Shown here one piece after another: positions 1 to 8,831 of a stretch of 49,477 bases of DNA; within the stretch, counting starts at the first letter, position 1; the number at the start of each line of letters is the position of its first letter. The notes beneath the pieces were generated by a model. The model was not told where the DNA came from. It made no database searches and was given only the letters and a program-made list of their open reading frames with translations. The stretch comes from Bacteroidales bacterium (GTDB lineage Bacteria; Bacteroidota; Bacteroidia; Bacteroidales; P3): contig JAUNHX010000015.1 in the NCBI GenBank assembly GCA_030523765.1, positions 1 through 49,477 on the forward strand, written 5' to 3'. A program made the translations under genes and the position numbers.

Positions 1-55
1 CTGAAAGTATGGTTATTATTATTCCTTTTCATACGTGGAATTTTTAGAGGTTACC
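1..55. mobile_element. Partial MITE copy (right end), cut by window edge
   Basis: These 55 bases are identical to 43623-43677, the right end of the complete 187-bp MITE described at 43491-43677, including the 17-bp terminal inverted repeat at 39-55. The rest of this copy lies outside the window. The element end is followed by ATATA, so the flank differs from the TTAA seen at the other copy; the left flank cannot be checked here. Confidence 0.8.
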
Positions 56-175
56 ATATATAAGAAATAAAACACGTGGGGGAAACCCATAGCGAGTGGG
101 GGTTGGATAAAGGTGGGTTGTTCGCAAGAAATGAATTGATAGAATTCACCTATAAAGAATCTACCTAAACAAAGA

Positions 176-211
176 GTAGCGGCAATAGAAGAGAGGTTCT
201 ATTGCCGCTAC
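176..211 (-). terminator. Strong hairpin downstream of the DksA-like gene
   Basis: A perfect 15-bp stem (176-190 with 197-211) closes a 6-nt loop. Read on the minus strand it is followed by a T-rich but interrupted stretch. A second 8-bp hairpin (248-255 with 262-269) lies between it and the stop codon at 284. Position and structure fit termination of the minus-strand gene at 284-685. Confidence 0.6.
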
Positions 212-283
212 GCTATAATAGATTATTTTGCCGATCCTTCTAGACAGTCCGATGGGTGGAGCCATCGGAGGCGAGGAGGGGGA

Positions 284-685
284 TTAGAATCGTCTTTTGT
301 TTTGTTGTTCTTTGGCTTCGATGGTCATCGTGGTGTGGGGGACGATGCGGAGACGTTCTTTGGGGATGAGTTTGCCAGTAACGCGGCAGATGCCATAGGT
401 GCCGTTGTTGATACGGATGAGAGCCGCTTCAAGATCTTTGATGAATTTTTGTTGGCGAGCAGCCAGTTTGGCGTTCTGTTCTTTGGAAAGGACGTTGCTG
501 CCCTCTTCGAGCGTTTTGAAGGTGGGAGCGGTATCGGTAACATCGTTGCCCTCGTTAGCTACAGCGGCCTGCAGGAGGGCTAGATTCTTCTGGGCCTCAT
601 CAATTTTTTCGAGGATAATCTGACGGAATTCTTCTAGTTCTTCGGCAGAGTAGCGTGTCTTCTCGGTAGTTTCTTTTTTCTCCAT
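284..685 (-). CDS. TraR/DksA-family transcription regulator, degenerate zinc finger
   Basis: The 133-residue protein has an N-terminal helical coiled-coil half (about 10-90) and a C-terminal segment of DksA/TraR zinc-finger type (about 95-125: YGICRVTGKLIPKERL). Family members bind RNA polymerase through the secondary channel, often together with ppGpp. Of the four zinc cysteines only one remains, at the CRVTG position; the partners are replaced, so the fold must be stabilised without the usual C4 zinc. I recall this degenerate form as common in Bacteroidetes DksA-like proteins. A promoter-like pair lies at 798-828 and a hairpin at 176-211, so the gene looks monocistronic. The family call is firm; the regulatory targets are unknown. 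Confidence 0.85.
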   Translation of the reverse strand: MEKKETTEKTRYSAEELEEFRQIILEKIDEAQKNLALLQAAVANEGNDVTDTAPTFKTLEEGSNVLSKEQNAKLAARQQKFIKDLEAALIRINNGTYGICRVTGKLIPKERLRIVPHTTMTIEAKEQQNKRRF

Positions 686-797
686 GGTGAGGGTGTTTTA
701 AAATTATTATCTTTTAAATAATGTATATAGGTTTTAGTACATTATTCTTACGTTTATTTGTAGTTGGAGGGGGTTCACTCCTGACTACTTGAAGTTG

Positions 798-828
798 CAA
801 AGATACAACTCTTTTTCATATTATCAAA
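798..828 (-). promoter_or_regulatory. Bacteroides-type promoter for the DksA-like gene
   Basis: On the minus strand TTTG (828-825), a 19-bp spacer and TATCTTTG (805-798) match the Bacteroidetes -33/-7 consensus. The implied 5' leader of the 284-685 gene is about 100 nt and the promoter lies between rimM and that gene. Confidence 0.6.
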
Positions 829-848
829 AAAAAAGATTTGTTTGTCGA

Positions 849-1379
849 TTATTCGTTTTGCAAGTACAAATCTATCAAACCTTTGGGGGCGCTGATAAAG
901 ATTGTTTTTTGTTCGCGGTCCACTTTCTGAATGACCTCGTCGATAACGGGAATCAGTATTTCGGTTCCGTTTTTGTCGATCTGGAAAAGGGCTTGGGCTG
1001 GATAGTCAATAACGGTTTGAATGGTGCCGATGTCCCCTTTTTCGTCGTCGACCACCTTGAAGCCGGTAACCTCGTGGAAGTAGAACTGGTTGCCAGTAAG
1101 TTTGGGGAGCAGGGTGAGGGGGAGATAGAGTTCGTGGCCTATGAGGGCTAACGACTCCTGGGGGGTGAGGTCTTCGAAGGTGACGATGGCTTTGTTGCCG
1201 TTAAGATTCAAATCTTCAATAAAATAAGGTATCAGTACTCCTCCTTTGCCCTCCACCAACACGGAGTCGAGTTCGGCATAGTCGGAAGGGGTGTCGACAT
1301 CAAGAAACATCACCACCTGTCCTTTCACTCCAAAGGGTTTGGTTATCTTGCCCAGATAGAAGCATTCTTCTTTCGTCAT
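849..1379 (-). CDS. rimM: Ribosome maturation factor RimM
   Basis: 176 residues, the usual RimM length. RimM binds ribosomal protein S19 and assists maturation of the 30S head domain. The N-terminal half (about 5-90) is the RimM beta-barrel, opening with the typical YLGKITKPFGVKGQV segment. The C-terminal half (about 95-170) is the PRC-barrel, with FKVVDDEKGDIGTI and a late LIPVIDE stretch typical of the family. The ATG at 1379 starts directly at the conserved N-terminus. It stands alone, with no rpsP, trmD or rplS beside it; the DksA-like gene downstream has its own promoter. Confidence 0.95.
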   Translation of the reverse strand: MTKEECFYLGKITKPFGVKGQVVMFLDVDTPSDYAELDSVLVEGKGGVLIPYFIEDLNLNGNKAIVTFEDLTPQESLALIGHELYLPLTLLPKLTGNQFYFHEVTGFKVVDDEKGDIGTIQTVIDYPAQALFQIDKNGTEILIPVIDEVIQKVDREQKTIFISAPKGLIDLYLQNE

Positions 1380-1721
1380 ATTCTTATCTTTTGTCTGCTA
1401 TAACGCCAAATGAAGTGGAAAAGTATATGAGGTTGTTCTTTTTCGTGATAATGGAAAGGGAAGAGGGTAGCGAGAGGAATGATAGGGAGTCCTTTTTCGG
1501 AGAGGGTAGATACTAATAATCCGTTTTTTGCGTTTTGATGGTTGTAATGAAAAAGCAATAGAAAGGATGCGTATTTTTACAGTTGGAAGTCCATCGGGGG
1601 AGAGTGGGAGAGATGGAGGAGAGACCAATAAACAATGGTATGTTGAAAAATAAACCCTTGGGGCTCGTTGTAATCGCAAATATATTGCTAATTTAGCAAC
1701 TTATAAAAATAAGTAAGTAAT
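1380..1721. other. Intergenic region between rimM and the TPR gene
   Basis: I see no credible gene in these 342 bases; two short minus-strand reading frames have low-complexity, non-conserved-looking translations. At the right end a plus-strand promoter-like pair (1668-1696) overlaps a minus-strand TATATTTG (complement of 1677-1684) and a small palindrome (TTGCTA-ATT-TAGCAA, 1685-1699). The spacer may therefore serve as a divergent regulatory region for rimM and the TPR/OMP genes. Confidence 0.5.
1668..1696 (+). promoter_or_regulatory. Promoter-like pair for the TPR/OMP genes
   Basis: TTG (1668-1670), 18 bp, then TAATTTAG (1689-1696), one mismatch from the TAnnTTTG consensus. It lies about 25 bp upstream of the ATG at 1722, giving a short leader. 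Confidence 0.45.
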
Positions 1722-4700
1722 ATGCAAAGAGTTAAGAATCTATTTGTTGCCTTGTTGTTTGGGTTTGCATCGTTGTCGGTTTTTGCCCAAAACAACACCC
1801 CTGTGGAGCAATACAACGCTGCTTACGAGTCGGCAATGGATCTTTTCCGCAAAGGGAAATATGTGGCTGCCCAGCGTCAGTTCGATCAGTTGGTGGGGAA
1901 AGCCCCTGTGGGGGTTGCCGTCAGCGAGGCCGATGCAGTATACTATGCTGCTGTATGCAGTGAGGAGTTGGGCAACAACGACGCTATGTACCGTTTGGAG
2001 GAGTTTCTGCGTCTCTATCCTGAGAGTTCGAAAGCCAATATGGCCTATTTCTATCAGGGCAACTGCCACTATAGTCGTGGTGAGTATTCGTTGGCGCTGA
2101 AATACTACAATAAGGTGGAATCGAACGAGATAGAGTATGGCCATCGCGATGAGTTCGAGTACAAGATTGGCTATTGCCTTATCAATACTGGCGATAGGGA
2201 GAAGGCCAAGAACCATTTCTCGCACATCATGAACGGCAAGAGCAAATACAAAACCAACGCCCTCTATTATTATGCTCATATTCAATATATGGATGGCGAA
2301 TATGCGCAGGCTCTTCGCAATTTCCAAAAGATTAGCGACGATAAGCGGGTGAGTGGTAAACTGGCTCGGATTGCCGACAATTATATTGCCCGTATCTATT
2401 ATTATCTGGGTCGTGAGGATGAGTTCCTTACCTTGGCTCCGAAGCTGATGCAGGACAATGATGTGTTCAAAAAGGAGGAGTTGGAGCAGATGATGGGTGA
2501 GGTTTATTTCAATCGCGGAGAATATGACCAGGCACTGAAATACTATCGCCTCTCGGCACAAGACAGTCCGAAGACCACGGCCACCGATCCTGCTACGGGC
2601 AAACCGATACAGGGCTGTGTGGTGGGCGACAATGCATATCAGATTGGCTACTGCTACTATATGCAGCACCAGTACGACAGTGCGGCTGCCTATTTGTCGC
2701 AGAAAACGGCTTGTAACGACAGTGTGGCACAGAACGCTCTCTACACCCTGGGCGACACCTATGTGCAGCTGAACCGCAAGAGTGAGGCCCGCTCGATGTT
2801 CCTTCAGGCTAGCCAGATGAGCTATAACGCCAAGATTCAGGAGGATGCCCTCTTCAATTATGCGAAGCTAAGCTGCGAACTGAATCAGAATGCCTACAAT
2901 GAGAGCATCAAAAGTTTTGAGAACTATTTGTCGAAATATCCCAAGACAAAACATAAATCGGAGATACAAGAGATCCTTACTTCGCTTTATTTCACCACCC
3001 GCAACTATAAGGATGCCCTTACGCTGATGGAGAAGATAGAGCCGAAGAATGCCGATATGAATAGGGCCTATCAGCGACTGCTGATCAATCGCGGTATAGA
3101 GCTCTTCAACGAGCGTAACCTCCAGGAGGCTAGCAAATTCTTTGTGAATGCCGTGAAGGTGAATGCCGATGTGCAGAAGACGGCCGATGCCCTTTACCTG
3201 AACGGTGAGGCACAGTACCGACTGGATAATTTCAAGTCGGCCAAGACGGCTCTCGACAAGTTTTTCAAGAACAGCAAATCCCGCACCTCGCCCTACTACC
3301 GTCAGGCACTCTACACGAGTGGTTATCTCTGTATTCGCAACGAGCAGTATGCCAATGGCGCCGATGCTTTCTCCCGTTTCATCAGCATGAAGAGTCCCGC
3401 GGTGGAGGGCCAGCAGCTGTGCGATGCCTATAATCGTTTGGCCGATTGCCAGTATGGACAGAAGAATTTTGAGGCTGCTATTACGAGCTACAATTATAGC
3501 ATCTCGCACAACGGCAAGGATGCCGACTATGCTACTTACCAGAAGGCGCTATGCTATGGTGCTATTGGCAAGAACGAGGATAAGCTGACTTATCTGAATT
3601 ATATCTTTGAACATTTTGAACAGTCGCCTCTCGCTTCGAAGGCTATGTTTGAGATTGCCAACACTTACTTGGTGTGCGACAACAATGAGATGGCACTGCT
3701 TTACTACGGCAACTTCATCAAACAGTATCCTAAGAGCAGCTATGTGAAAGAGGCGCTGCTTGATATGGGTCTTATTTATTATAATACCGACCGCAACGAG
3801 AAGGCGCTAGAGTGTTTCGATCAGCTCCTTACCAACTATCAGGGTACCGAAGAGGCAAAGGATGCCCTTGTAACGGTGAAGAATATCTTTATTGCTGAAA
3901 ATCGTGTGGATGAGTATTTTAACTATGTACAGAATAGGGCTAAGATTACCATCAGCTCGTCGGAACAGGATAGCATCACCTTCAGTGTGGCAGCCAACCG
4001 TTACTATGAGGGCGATTACGAGAATGCTATCACGGGTCTCGACTCTTATCTGAAGAAGTTCCCCCGTGGAATGTACAACCTCAAGGCTCATTATTATTTG
4101 GCCGACTGTCTGTACCGCAAGGGGTTGGGCGAGCAAGCGTTGCCCCATTACGAATCGGTGGCCAGTCGCAACAAGAACCAGTACACGGAGACCTCGCTGC
4201 TCAATGCGGCCCATATCTCTTATGGCATGAACAACTATCAGCAGGCGTTGGAGTTCTACGTGCAGCTGCTCACGTTGGCCGAGAAAGACAACAGTCGTTT
4301 GGAGGGTCGCATCGGTATTCTCCGCTGCTGGAACAAGCTAGGTAGTCATCAAGAGATTATTGCTAGCGCCAACGAACTGCTCAAGGAGAGCAAGATTACC
4401 AACGAACTGAAAGAGGAGGCTTTGATTAGCAAGGCACGTAGCTACTATGCTAACAATGTTTACGATAGTGCCGAGGTGATTTATCGTCAGCTGACCCATT
4501 CGGCTAACGGTGAATATAGCGGCGAGGCGGTCTATACCCTAGCCGAGATTCAGTATCTGCACAAAGACTATACGAGTGCTGAGCAGTCGATAGAGAACAT
4601 CGTGGCCAATCCGCCTAACGATTACTGGTTGGCTAAGACTTTCATCCTTTGGGCCGATATATTCCGTGCTCAAGGTAATACGCTGCAGGCTAAGCAGACG

Positions 4701-4850
4701 CTACAAAGTATTATTGATAACTATGATGGCGAGGAACTCGTTACGCTGGCTATCCAGAAACGCAACGATATCCTTTCGGCTGAGGCTGCTGCTTCGCAAA
4801 CCGAAACCGAATCGACCGAGCTTGAGATCGAAATCCCCTTCGAAGAATAG
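1722..4850 (+). CDS. Large periplasmic tetratricopeptide-repeat protein
   Basis: A 1042-residue protein with a cleavable signal peptide (about 1-22, ending SVFAQ). It is built almost entirely of TPR-type helical hairpins from about 25 to 1000: many A/Y/F-rich units such as YNKVESNE, ALKYYRLSAQ and ALECFDQLL recur every 34-37 residues. The last 30 residues are acidic and Thr/Ser-rich. TPR superhelices are protein-binding scaffolds; the signal peptide places it in the periplasm or at the outer membrane. The next gene (6-30 bp downstream, depending on its start) encodes a beta-barrel protein, so the pair may act together in envelope assembly, which is inference. No catalytic domain is visible. 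Confidence 0.85.
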   Translation: MQRVKNLFVALLFGFASLSVFAQNNTPVEQYNAAYESAMDLFRKGKYVAAQRQFDQLVGKAPVGVAVSEADAVYYAAVCSEELGNNDAMYRLEEFLRLYPESSKANMAYFYQGNCHYSRGEYSLALKYYNKVESNEIEYGHRDEFEYKIGYCLINTGDREKAKNHFSHIMNGKSKYKTNALYYYAHIQYMDGEYAQALRNFQKISDDKRVSGKLARIADNYIARIYYYLGREDEFLTLAPKLMQDNDVFKKEELEQMMGEVYFNRGEYDQALKYYRLSAQDSPKTTATDPATGKPIQGCVVGDNAYQIGYCYYMQHQYDSAAAYLSQKTACNDSVAQNALYTLGDTYVQLNRKSEARSMFLQASQMSYNAKIQEDALFNYAKLSCELNQNAYNESIKSFENYLSKYPKTKHKSEIQEILTSLYFTTRNYKDALTLMEKIEPKNADMNRAYQRLLINRGIELFNERNLQEASKFFVNAVKVNADVQKTADALYLNGEAQYRLDNFKSAKTALDKFFKNSKSRTSPYYRQALYTSGYLCIRNEQYANGADAFSRFISMKSPAVEGQQLCDAYNRLADCQYGQKNFEAAITSYNYSISHNGKDADYATYQKALCYGAIGKNEDKLTYLNYIFEHFEQSPLASKAMFEIANTYLVCDNNEMALLYYGNFIKQYPKSSYVKEALLDMGLIYYNTDRNEKALECFDQLLTNYQGTEEAKDALVTVKNIFIAENRVDEYFNYVQNRAKITISSSEQDSITFSVAANRYYEGDYENAITGLDSYLKKFPRGMYNLKAHYYLADCLYRKGLGEQALPHYESVASRNKNQYTETSLLNAAHISYGMNNYQQALEFYVQLLTLAEKDNSRLEGRIGILRCWNKLGSHQEIIASANELLKESKITNELKEEALISKARSYYANNVYDSAEVIYRQLTHSANGEYSGEAVYTLAEIQYLHKDYTSAEQSIENIVANPPNDYWLAKTFILWADIFRAQGNTLQAKQTLQSIIDNYDGEELVTLAIQKRNDILSAEAAASQTETESTELEIEIPFEE

Positions 4851-4879
4851 TACCCATGAATCCTAAACGCAAAGAAAAC

Positions 4880-6721
4880 ATGAAAAGCATCAATAGATAT
4901 TTAGCATTGGCCCTCCTCGCTCTCGCTCCTACGCTGCGTGTGGCTGCCCAATCGGATAGCTCCTCTTACAACGAGAGCGTGATCGTGGTAGGCGACTATA
5001 AGCCTGTTATCGAGAATGCGGTAAAACTGAATGTGGCTCCTTTCATTACCGATACCGCTACCACGATGCAGCACAGCTTTGTTTATAGCATCACCCCTCA
5101 GCGTCTCACCTCTATCTTCTCGCCCGCTCGTCTGGGATATGTGAAGATTACCGAGCCGCCTACTCGTATCTACAACAACTATCTGCGGTTGGGTATGGGC
5201 AATTACTGGACTCCTCTGGCCGATCTGTATTATCACAGCACTCGCAACAAGAATCTCAGCTATGGGGCTCGTGCTCTCCACACCTCTTCGTGGGGTAAGA
5301 TAGGGAAGGCCGACTCGATTCCTTCGGCCGACTATTATGGGAAGAATCATTTCTCTACTACCGACCTTTCGGCCTATGGTAAGTATATCTTAAAAGAGAA
5401 TCATCTGTTCCAAACGGCGCTCAGCTATAGCAACGACTACCATATGTTTTATGGTTTCTCCGACAGTCTGCTCTATGCTCGTGATAGCATCACCCACGAC
5501 AGTCTGAGCAAGAAGGACTATGCGATGGCGTATAACCGTTTGCAGTGGCATATCGGTGCTAAGAGTCTCAACACCGATGTCAATCAGTTCGGCTATGAGG
5601 CTAGCTATGATGTGCAGAACCTGTGGGGACGCTATGGTATGGGGGAATGGGCTATGAAGGCCGATGCTACGGTCCATTACGGTTTCCCGATGTTCAAACA
5701 ATATAAGGCTATTGCCTATCTGAATCTAGGATGGGAGGGCTTTGGTAACCACTACTATCCTCAGTATAGCGACGATTCGAACACGCTCCTGTATCTGCCT
5801 TACGACTATCTGCCGCTGACGGCCGACAGTGTGATGTATACTCGCCATTTCCTCCACGGTAATCCTTATGTCGACTTCCTCTTTGGTGGTTTCCAGATTC
5901 ATGCTGGTGCTCGTATGGCGGTGGGTCCCAAGCAGATGGGCGACTCCTCGTCGTTCTATTTCTATCCCGACATTATGGTGTCGAAAGATTTGATGCACAA
6001 TGCGATGAATATCAGTCTTGGGGCTACCGGTAATCTCGATCCTAACTCGTGGGACGAGCTGCGACTCCTCAACCCTTATGTGGCTCCTGCCTCGATGCTG
6101 AAGGCTACCTCGCACTATGATTTCTTTGCACGGATGCGTTTCAGCTTTAACAAGAAACTGGAACTGAATGCTCGTGCCCTCTATACGGTATATAACAACG
6201 GTCTCCTATTCCGTCTGGATAGCTGCTATGCTTTGGAGAACGTGTATGAGCCTTACTATCGCAACTATCAGAAACTCACTTTGGGTGCCGACATCACGTT
6301 TGTTAACGATGAGATGATCCGCCTCAATCTGGGTGGTAACTATTATGCGGCTCATGCTGACTATCGCGATTTCCCGCTGCTTTACCAGCCTAAGTTCGAT
6401 GCCCACCTGGGTACCCATATCAATTATAAAGATAAGGTGTTGGTGGGTATCCAAGGATTGATGGTGGGTCCTATGTATGGTGATGCTGCCTATACGAACG
6501 CGATCAGTTCCGACTATGGTCATTATATGATGACCGATACGCTAGGTGTTCGCTATGGTTTCAACGTGGAGGTGGAATATGTTCACACCCGTGCGCTCTC
6601 CTTCTTCGTCAAAGCCGACAATATTCTTTGCCAACGCTATTTCCTTTGGAGTCACTACCCCAGTCAGCGTCTCAACGTGATGCTGGGTCTTACCTATACA
6701 ATCCCTACCAAGAAACATTAA
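4880..6721 (+). CDS. Outer-membrane beta-barrel protein
   Basis: I chose the second ATG (4880; residue 9 of the longest frame) because it gives a standard signal peptide (MKSINRYLALALLALAP, ending RVAAQ); starting at 4856 would put eight extra polar residues in front. The mature part (about 590 residues) is rich in aromatic/Gly-alternating strands (for example LRLGMGNYWTPLADLYY and LNLGGNYYAAHADY), and the C-terminus (MLGLTYTIPTKKH) resembles a terminal beta-strand followed by a short tail. There is no plug domain or TonB box, so it is not a classical TonB-dependent receptor. It follows the TPR gene closely and is probably cotranscribed with it. Substrate or partner unknown. Confidence 0.75.
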   Translation: MKSINRYLALALLALAPTLRVAAQSDSSSYNESVIVVGDYKPVIENAVKLNVAPFITDTATTMQHSFVYSITPQRLTSIFSPARLGYVKITEPPTRIYNNYLRLGMGNYWTPLADLYYHSTRNKNLSYGARALHTSSWGKIGKADSIPSADYYGKNHFSTTDLSAYGKYILKENHLFQTALSYSNDYHMFYGFSDSLLYARDSITHDSLSKKDYAMAYNRLQWHIGAKSLNTDVNQFGYEASYDVQNLWGRYGMGEWAMKADATVHYGFPMFKQYKAIAYLNLGWEGFGNHYYPQYSDDSNTLLYLPYDYLPLTADSVMYTRHFLHGNPYVDFLFGGFQIHAGARMAVGPKQMGDSSSFYFYPDIMVSKDLMHNAMNISLGATGNLDPNSWDELRLLNPYVAPASMLKATSHYDFFARMRFSFNKKLELNARALYTVYNNGLLFRLDSCYALENVYEPYYRNYQKLTLGADITFVNDEMIRLNLGGNYYAAHADYRDFPLLYQPKFDAHLGTHINYKDKVLVGIQGLMVGPMYGDAAYTNAISSDYGHYMMTDTLGVRYGFNVEVEYVHTRALSFFVKADNILCQRYFLWSHYPSQRLNVMLGLTYTIPTKKH

Positions 6722-6754
6722 TACTTTATCGATTACCTCCCAATCGCTCTAACT

Positions 6755-8077
6755 ATGACGTATAAAGAGACTGTCAATTTCCTCGAAAAATCATTTCCCG
6801 CTTACCATCTACTGGGTCCTGCGGCTTATAAGGCCGACCTCTCGAATACCGAGCAACTGATGGAGCATCTGGGTCATCCCGAAAAACGTTTCCGTGCCAT
6901 CCATGTGGCGGGTACCAACGGCAAGGGATCGGTGGCCCATTCGTTGGCGTCGATACTCCAATTTAGCGGACTCAAGGTGGGGCTCTATACGTCGCCCCAT
7001 CTGGTTGATTTGCGGGAGAGGGTGCGTATTAATGGCGAGATGATTTCGACCGAAGAGGTGGTGGAGTTCGTTGAAACGAACAAGCATTATTTCAAAGAAC
7101 GGAGTCTCTCGTTTTTCGAGATGATGACGGGATTGGCTTTCCACATGTTTGCTGTCCATCAGGTGGATGTAGCTGTGGTAGAGGTTGGTATGGGAGGACG
7201 ACTCGATTCGACCAATGTGGTGCATCCCGATCTTTCTATTATCACCAATATCGGGTTGGATCATACCCAGTTCCTAGGAACTACCCATAAGGCTATTGCG
7301 GGCGAGAAGGCGGGTATCATCAAAGAGGGGGTGCCGGTGGTGATAGGGGAGACCCTCGCCTCGACACAACCGGTGTTCATTGCCAAAGCGGAGGCGATGC
7401 ATAGCCCCATCACTTTTGCCGATCAGCGGTATCATGTGCGGGTTGATTCGCCAATGACGGATGAGCGCATGATGGATCTTGAAATCAAACAAGGACGTTC
7501 CACTACCTATAGTCATCTGCTCTACGGATTGACGGGCAGCTATCAGCGAAAGAATGTTGTTACCACTCTCTGTGCTGTCGATGTGCTTCGTACTGTGGGT
7601 TATGAGATAACCGAACAACAGGTGAGGGAGGGTATGAAGCATGTGGTCTCTGCTACGGGTCTTCACGGGCGTTGGGAATATTATGGTTCTCAGCCCGATA
7701 TCATCTGTGAGACGGCCCACAATGCTGATGGAATAAAATCGATGCTTGATAAACTGAGAACGCTTCACTATGAGCGTCTCCATCTGGTATATGGATGTGT
7801 TAACGATAAGGATTATCCTCGTATCCTCCATCTGCTACCACCCGATGCTGTGTATTATTTTACCCAACCGAGTACGCCGCGTGCTCTCGATGTGAATATC
7901 CTCTCGAAGGCTGCCGAATCAACGGGTCGCTGTGGGTTGGTCTATCCCCACTGCAAGCAGGCTATCGAATCGGCTCGACTTCATGCAGGACCCAAGGATG
8001 TAATCCTTATTACGGGTAGCATCTTCTTGGTGGCCGACGCTATTCCAGTCCTTACTGCTAAGGAAGAGGAGAAGTAA
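6755..8077 (+). CDS. folC: Bifunctional folylpolyglutamate/dihydrofolate synthase
   Basis: 440 residues, normal for FolC. The enzyme adds L-glutamate to dihydropteroate (making dihydrofolate) and then to reduced folates, in the cytosol, with ATP. The Mur-ligase-type P-loop is at residues 53-59 (GTNGKGS), preceded by the family's HVA. VEVGMGGRLDSTNV (about 141-154) and NIGLDHTQFLG (about 165-175) are FolC signatures, and the C-terminal ligase domain contains HNADG. The gene starts 33 bp after the OMP stop and could be read from the same transcript. Confidence 0.95.
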   Translation: MTYKETVNFLEKSFPAYHLLGPAAYKADLSNTEQLMEHLGHPEKRFRAIHVAGTNGKGSVAHSLASILQFSGLKVGLYTSPHLVDLRERVRINGEMISTEEVVEFVETNKHYFKERSLSFFEMMTGLAFHMFAVHQVDVAVVEVGMGGRLDSTNVVHPDLSIITNIGLDHTQFLGTTHKAIAGEKAGIIKEGVPVVIGETLASTQPVFIAKAEAMHSPITFADQRYHVRVDSPMTDERMMDLEIKQGRSTTYSHLLYGLTGSYQRKNVVTTLCAVDVLRTVGYEITEQQVREGMKHVVSATGLHGRWEYYGSQPDIICETAHNADGIKSMLDKLRTLHYERLHLVYGCVNDKDYPRILHLLPPDAVYYFTQPSTPRALDVNILSKAAESTGRCGLVYPHCKQAIESARLHAGPKDVILITGSIFLVADAIPVLTAKEEEK

Positions 8078-8209
8078 AGGATCCTAATATCAATATGAAT
8101 ACTCTTTTTATCATCATTGTTATTGTTCCTTTGTAAACTCTTTATGCTTTTTCCCAAAAAGATGTATCATATATCTTTTACGGTTTCTGCTTTTTTGGGG
8201 GGAGGGTTT

Positions 8210-8818
8210 TTATTCTACTTGCTGTCTCTCTTTTTTATGTTCAATCGCATTCAGTACTTTGCAGTATATCCAGTATACTAGCATGCCGAGAAGGATTCCT
8301 AGCATAGCACCACAGATAACGTCGCCAGGATAGTGTTTACCTAGATAGGGGCGGCTATAGCAGACGAGGGTAGCCCATACGATGAGTAGTGCCATAAGCC
8401 AAGAGATATGGTTTTTCTTTTTGGCTAGCAATCCTAAGAAGATGGCTACTGTCCAACAGTTGGCGGCATGTGAGGATACAAAACTGAAACTGCCACCACA
8501 GTGGGTGCGGAACATATGGAGGTTGTCGAGGACGTGACAGGGGCGGGGACGCTGCACACTCTCTTTGATGATGCTGCTGGATATCTGATCGGCCAACAGA
8601 AAACAAAGACCTACGCCCAATAAGAGTAGCCACCACTGGCGTCGTTCCCCTTTGAAGACAACAAAGAGATAGGTGGCTGCAACCACGAGGGCTATGCACC
8701 AATGCTGACTAAGACACCACATAATCCAATCGGCAAAGGAATTATAATGTCCATTCACCCAGATGAGTGCCTGGGTATCCCACTCGTTGAGGGTAGCAAT
8801 GATGTTAAGCAGTTGCAT
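8210..8818 (-). CDS. PAP2-family membrane phosphatase
   Basis: The ATG at 8818 (residue 17 of the longest frame) is preferred because it avoids overlapping obgE and begins at MQLLNIIATLNEWDTQ, the usual family start. About 202 residues with several membrane segments. All three PAP2 motifs are present: KESVQRPRP (KxxxxxxRP), SFVSSHAAN (the PSGH-type motif with the catalytic His) and SRPYLGKHYPGD (SRxxxxxHxxxD). Likely substrates are undecaprenyl diphosphate or other lipid phosphates; the sequence cannot decide. It follows obgE by 13 bp, so the two are probably cotranscribed. Confidence 0.85.
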   Translation of the reverse strand: MQLLNIIATLNEWDTQALIWVNGHYNSFADWIMWCLSQHWCIALVVAATYLFVVFKGERRQWWLLLLGVGLCFLLADQISSSIIKESVQRPRPCHVLDNLHMFRTHCGGSFSFVSSHAANCWTVAIFLGLLAKKKNHISWLMALLIVWATLVCYSRPYLGKHYPGDVICGAMLGILLGMLVYWIYCKVLNAIEHKKERQQVE

Positions 8819-8831
8819 AGGGTAGGGGAGG

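Noticed and set aside
1376..1679. Two short minus-strand frames upstream of rimM
   Set aside because: Overlapping each other in different frames, Ile/Pro/His-rich and without family features; they look like random frames in an AT-rich spacer.
1740..2669. Long minus-strand open frame of 309 codons opposite the TPR gene
   Set aside because: It mirrors the codon pattern of the plus-strand TPR protein, has a leucine/isoleucine-rich, repeat-shadow translation and no promoter; the plus-strand gene explains the sequence.
4880..6721. TonB-dependent receptor
   Set aside because: The N-terminus lacks a plug domain and TonB box and the protein is short for that family; beta-barrel outer-membrane protein is all that can be supported.
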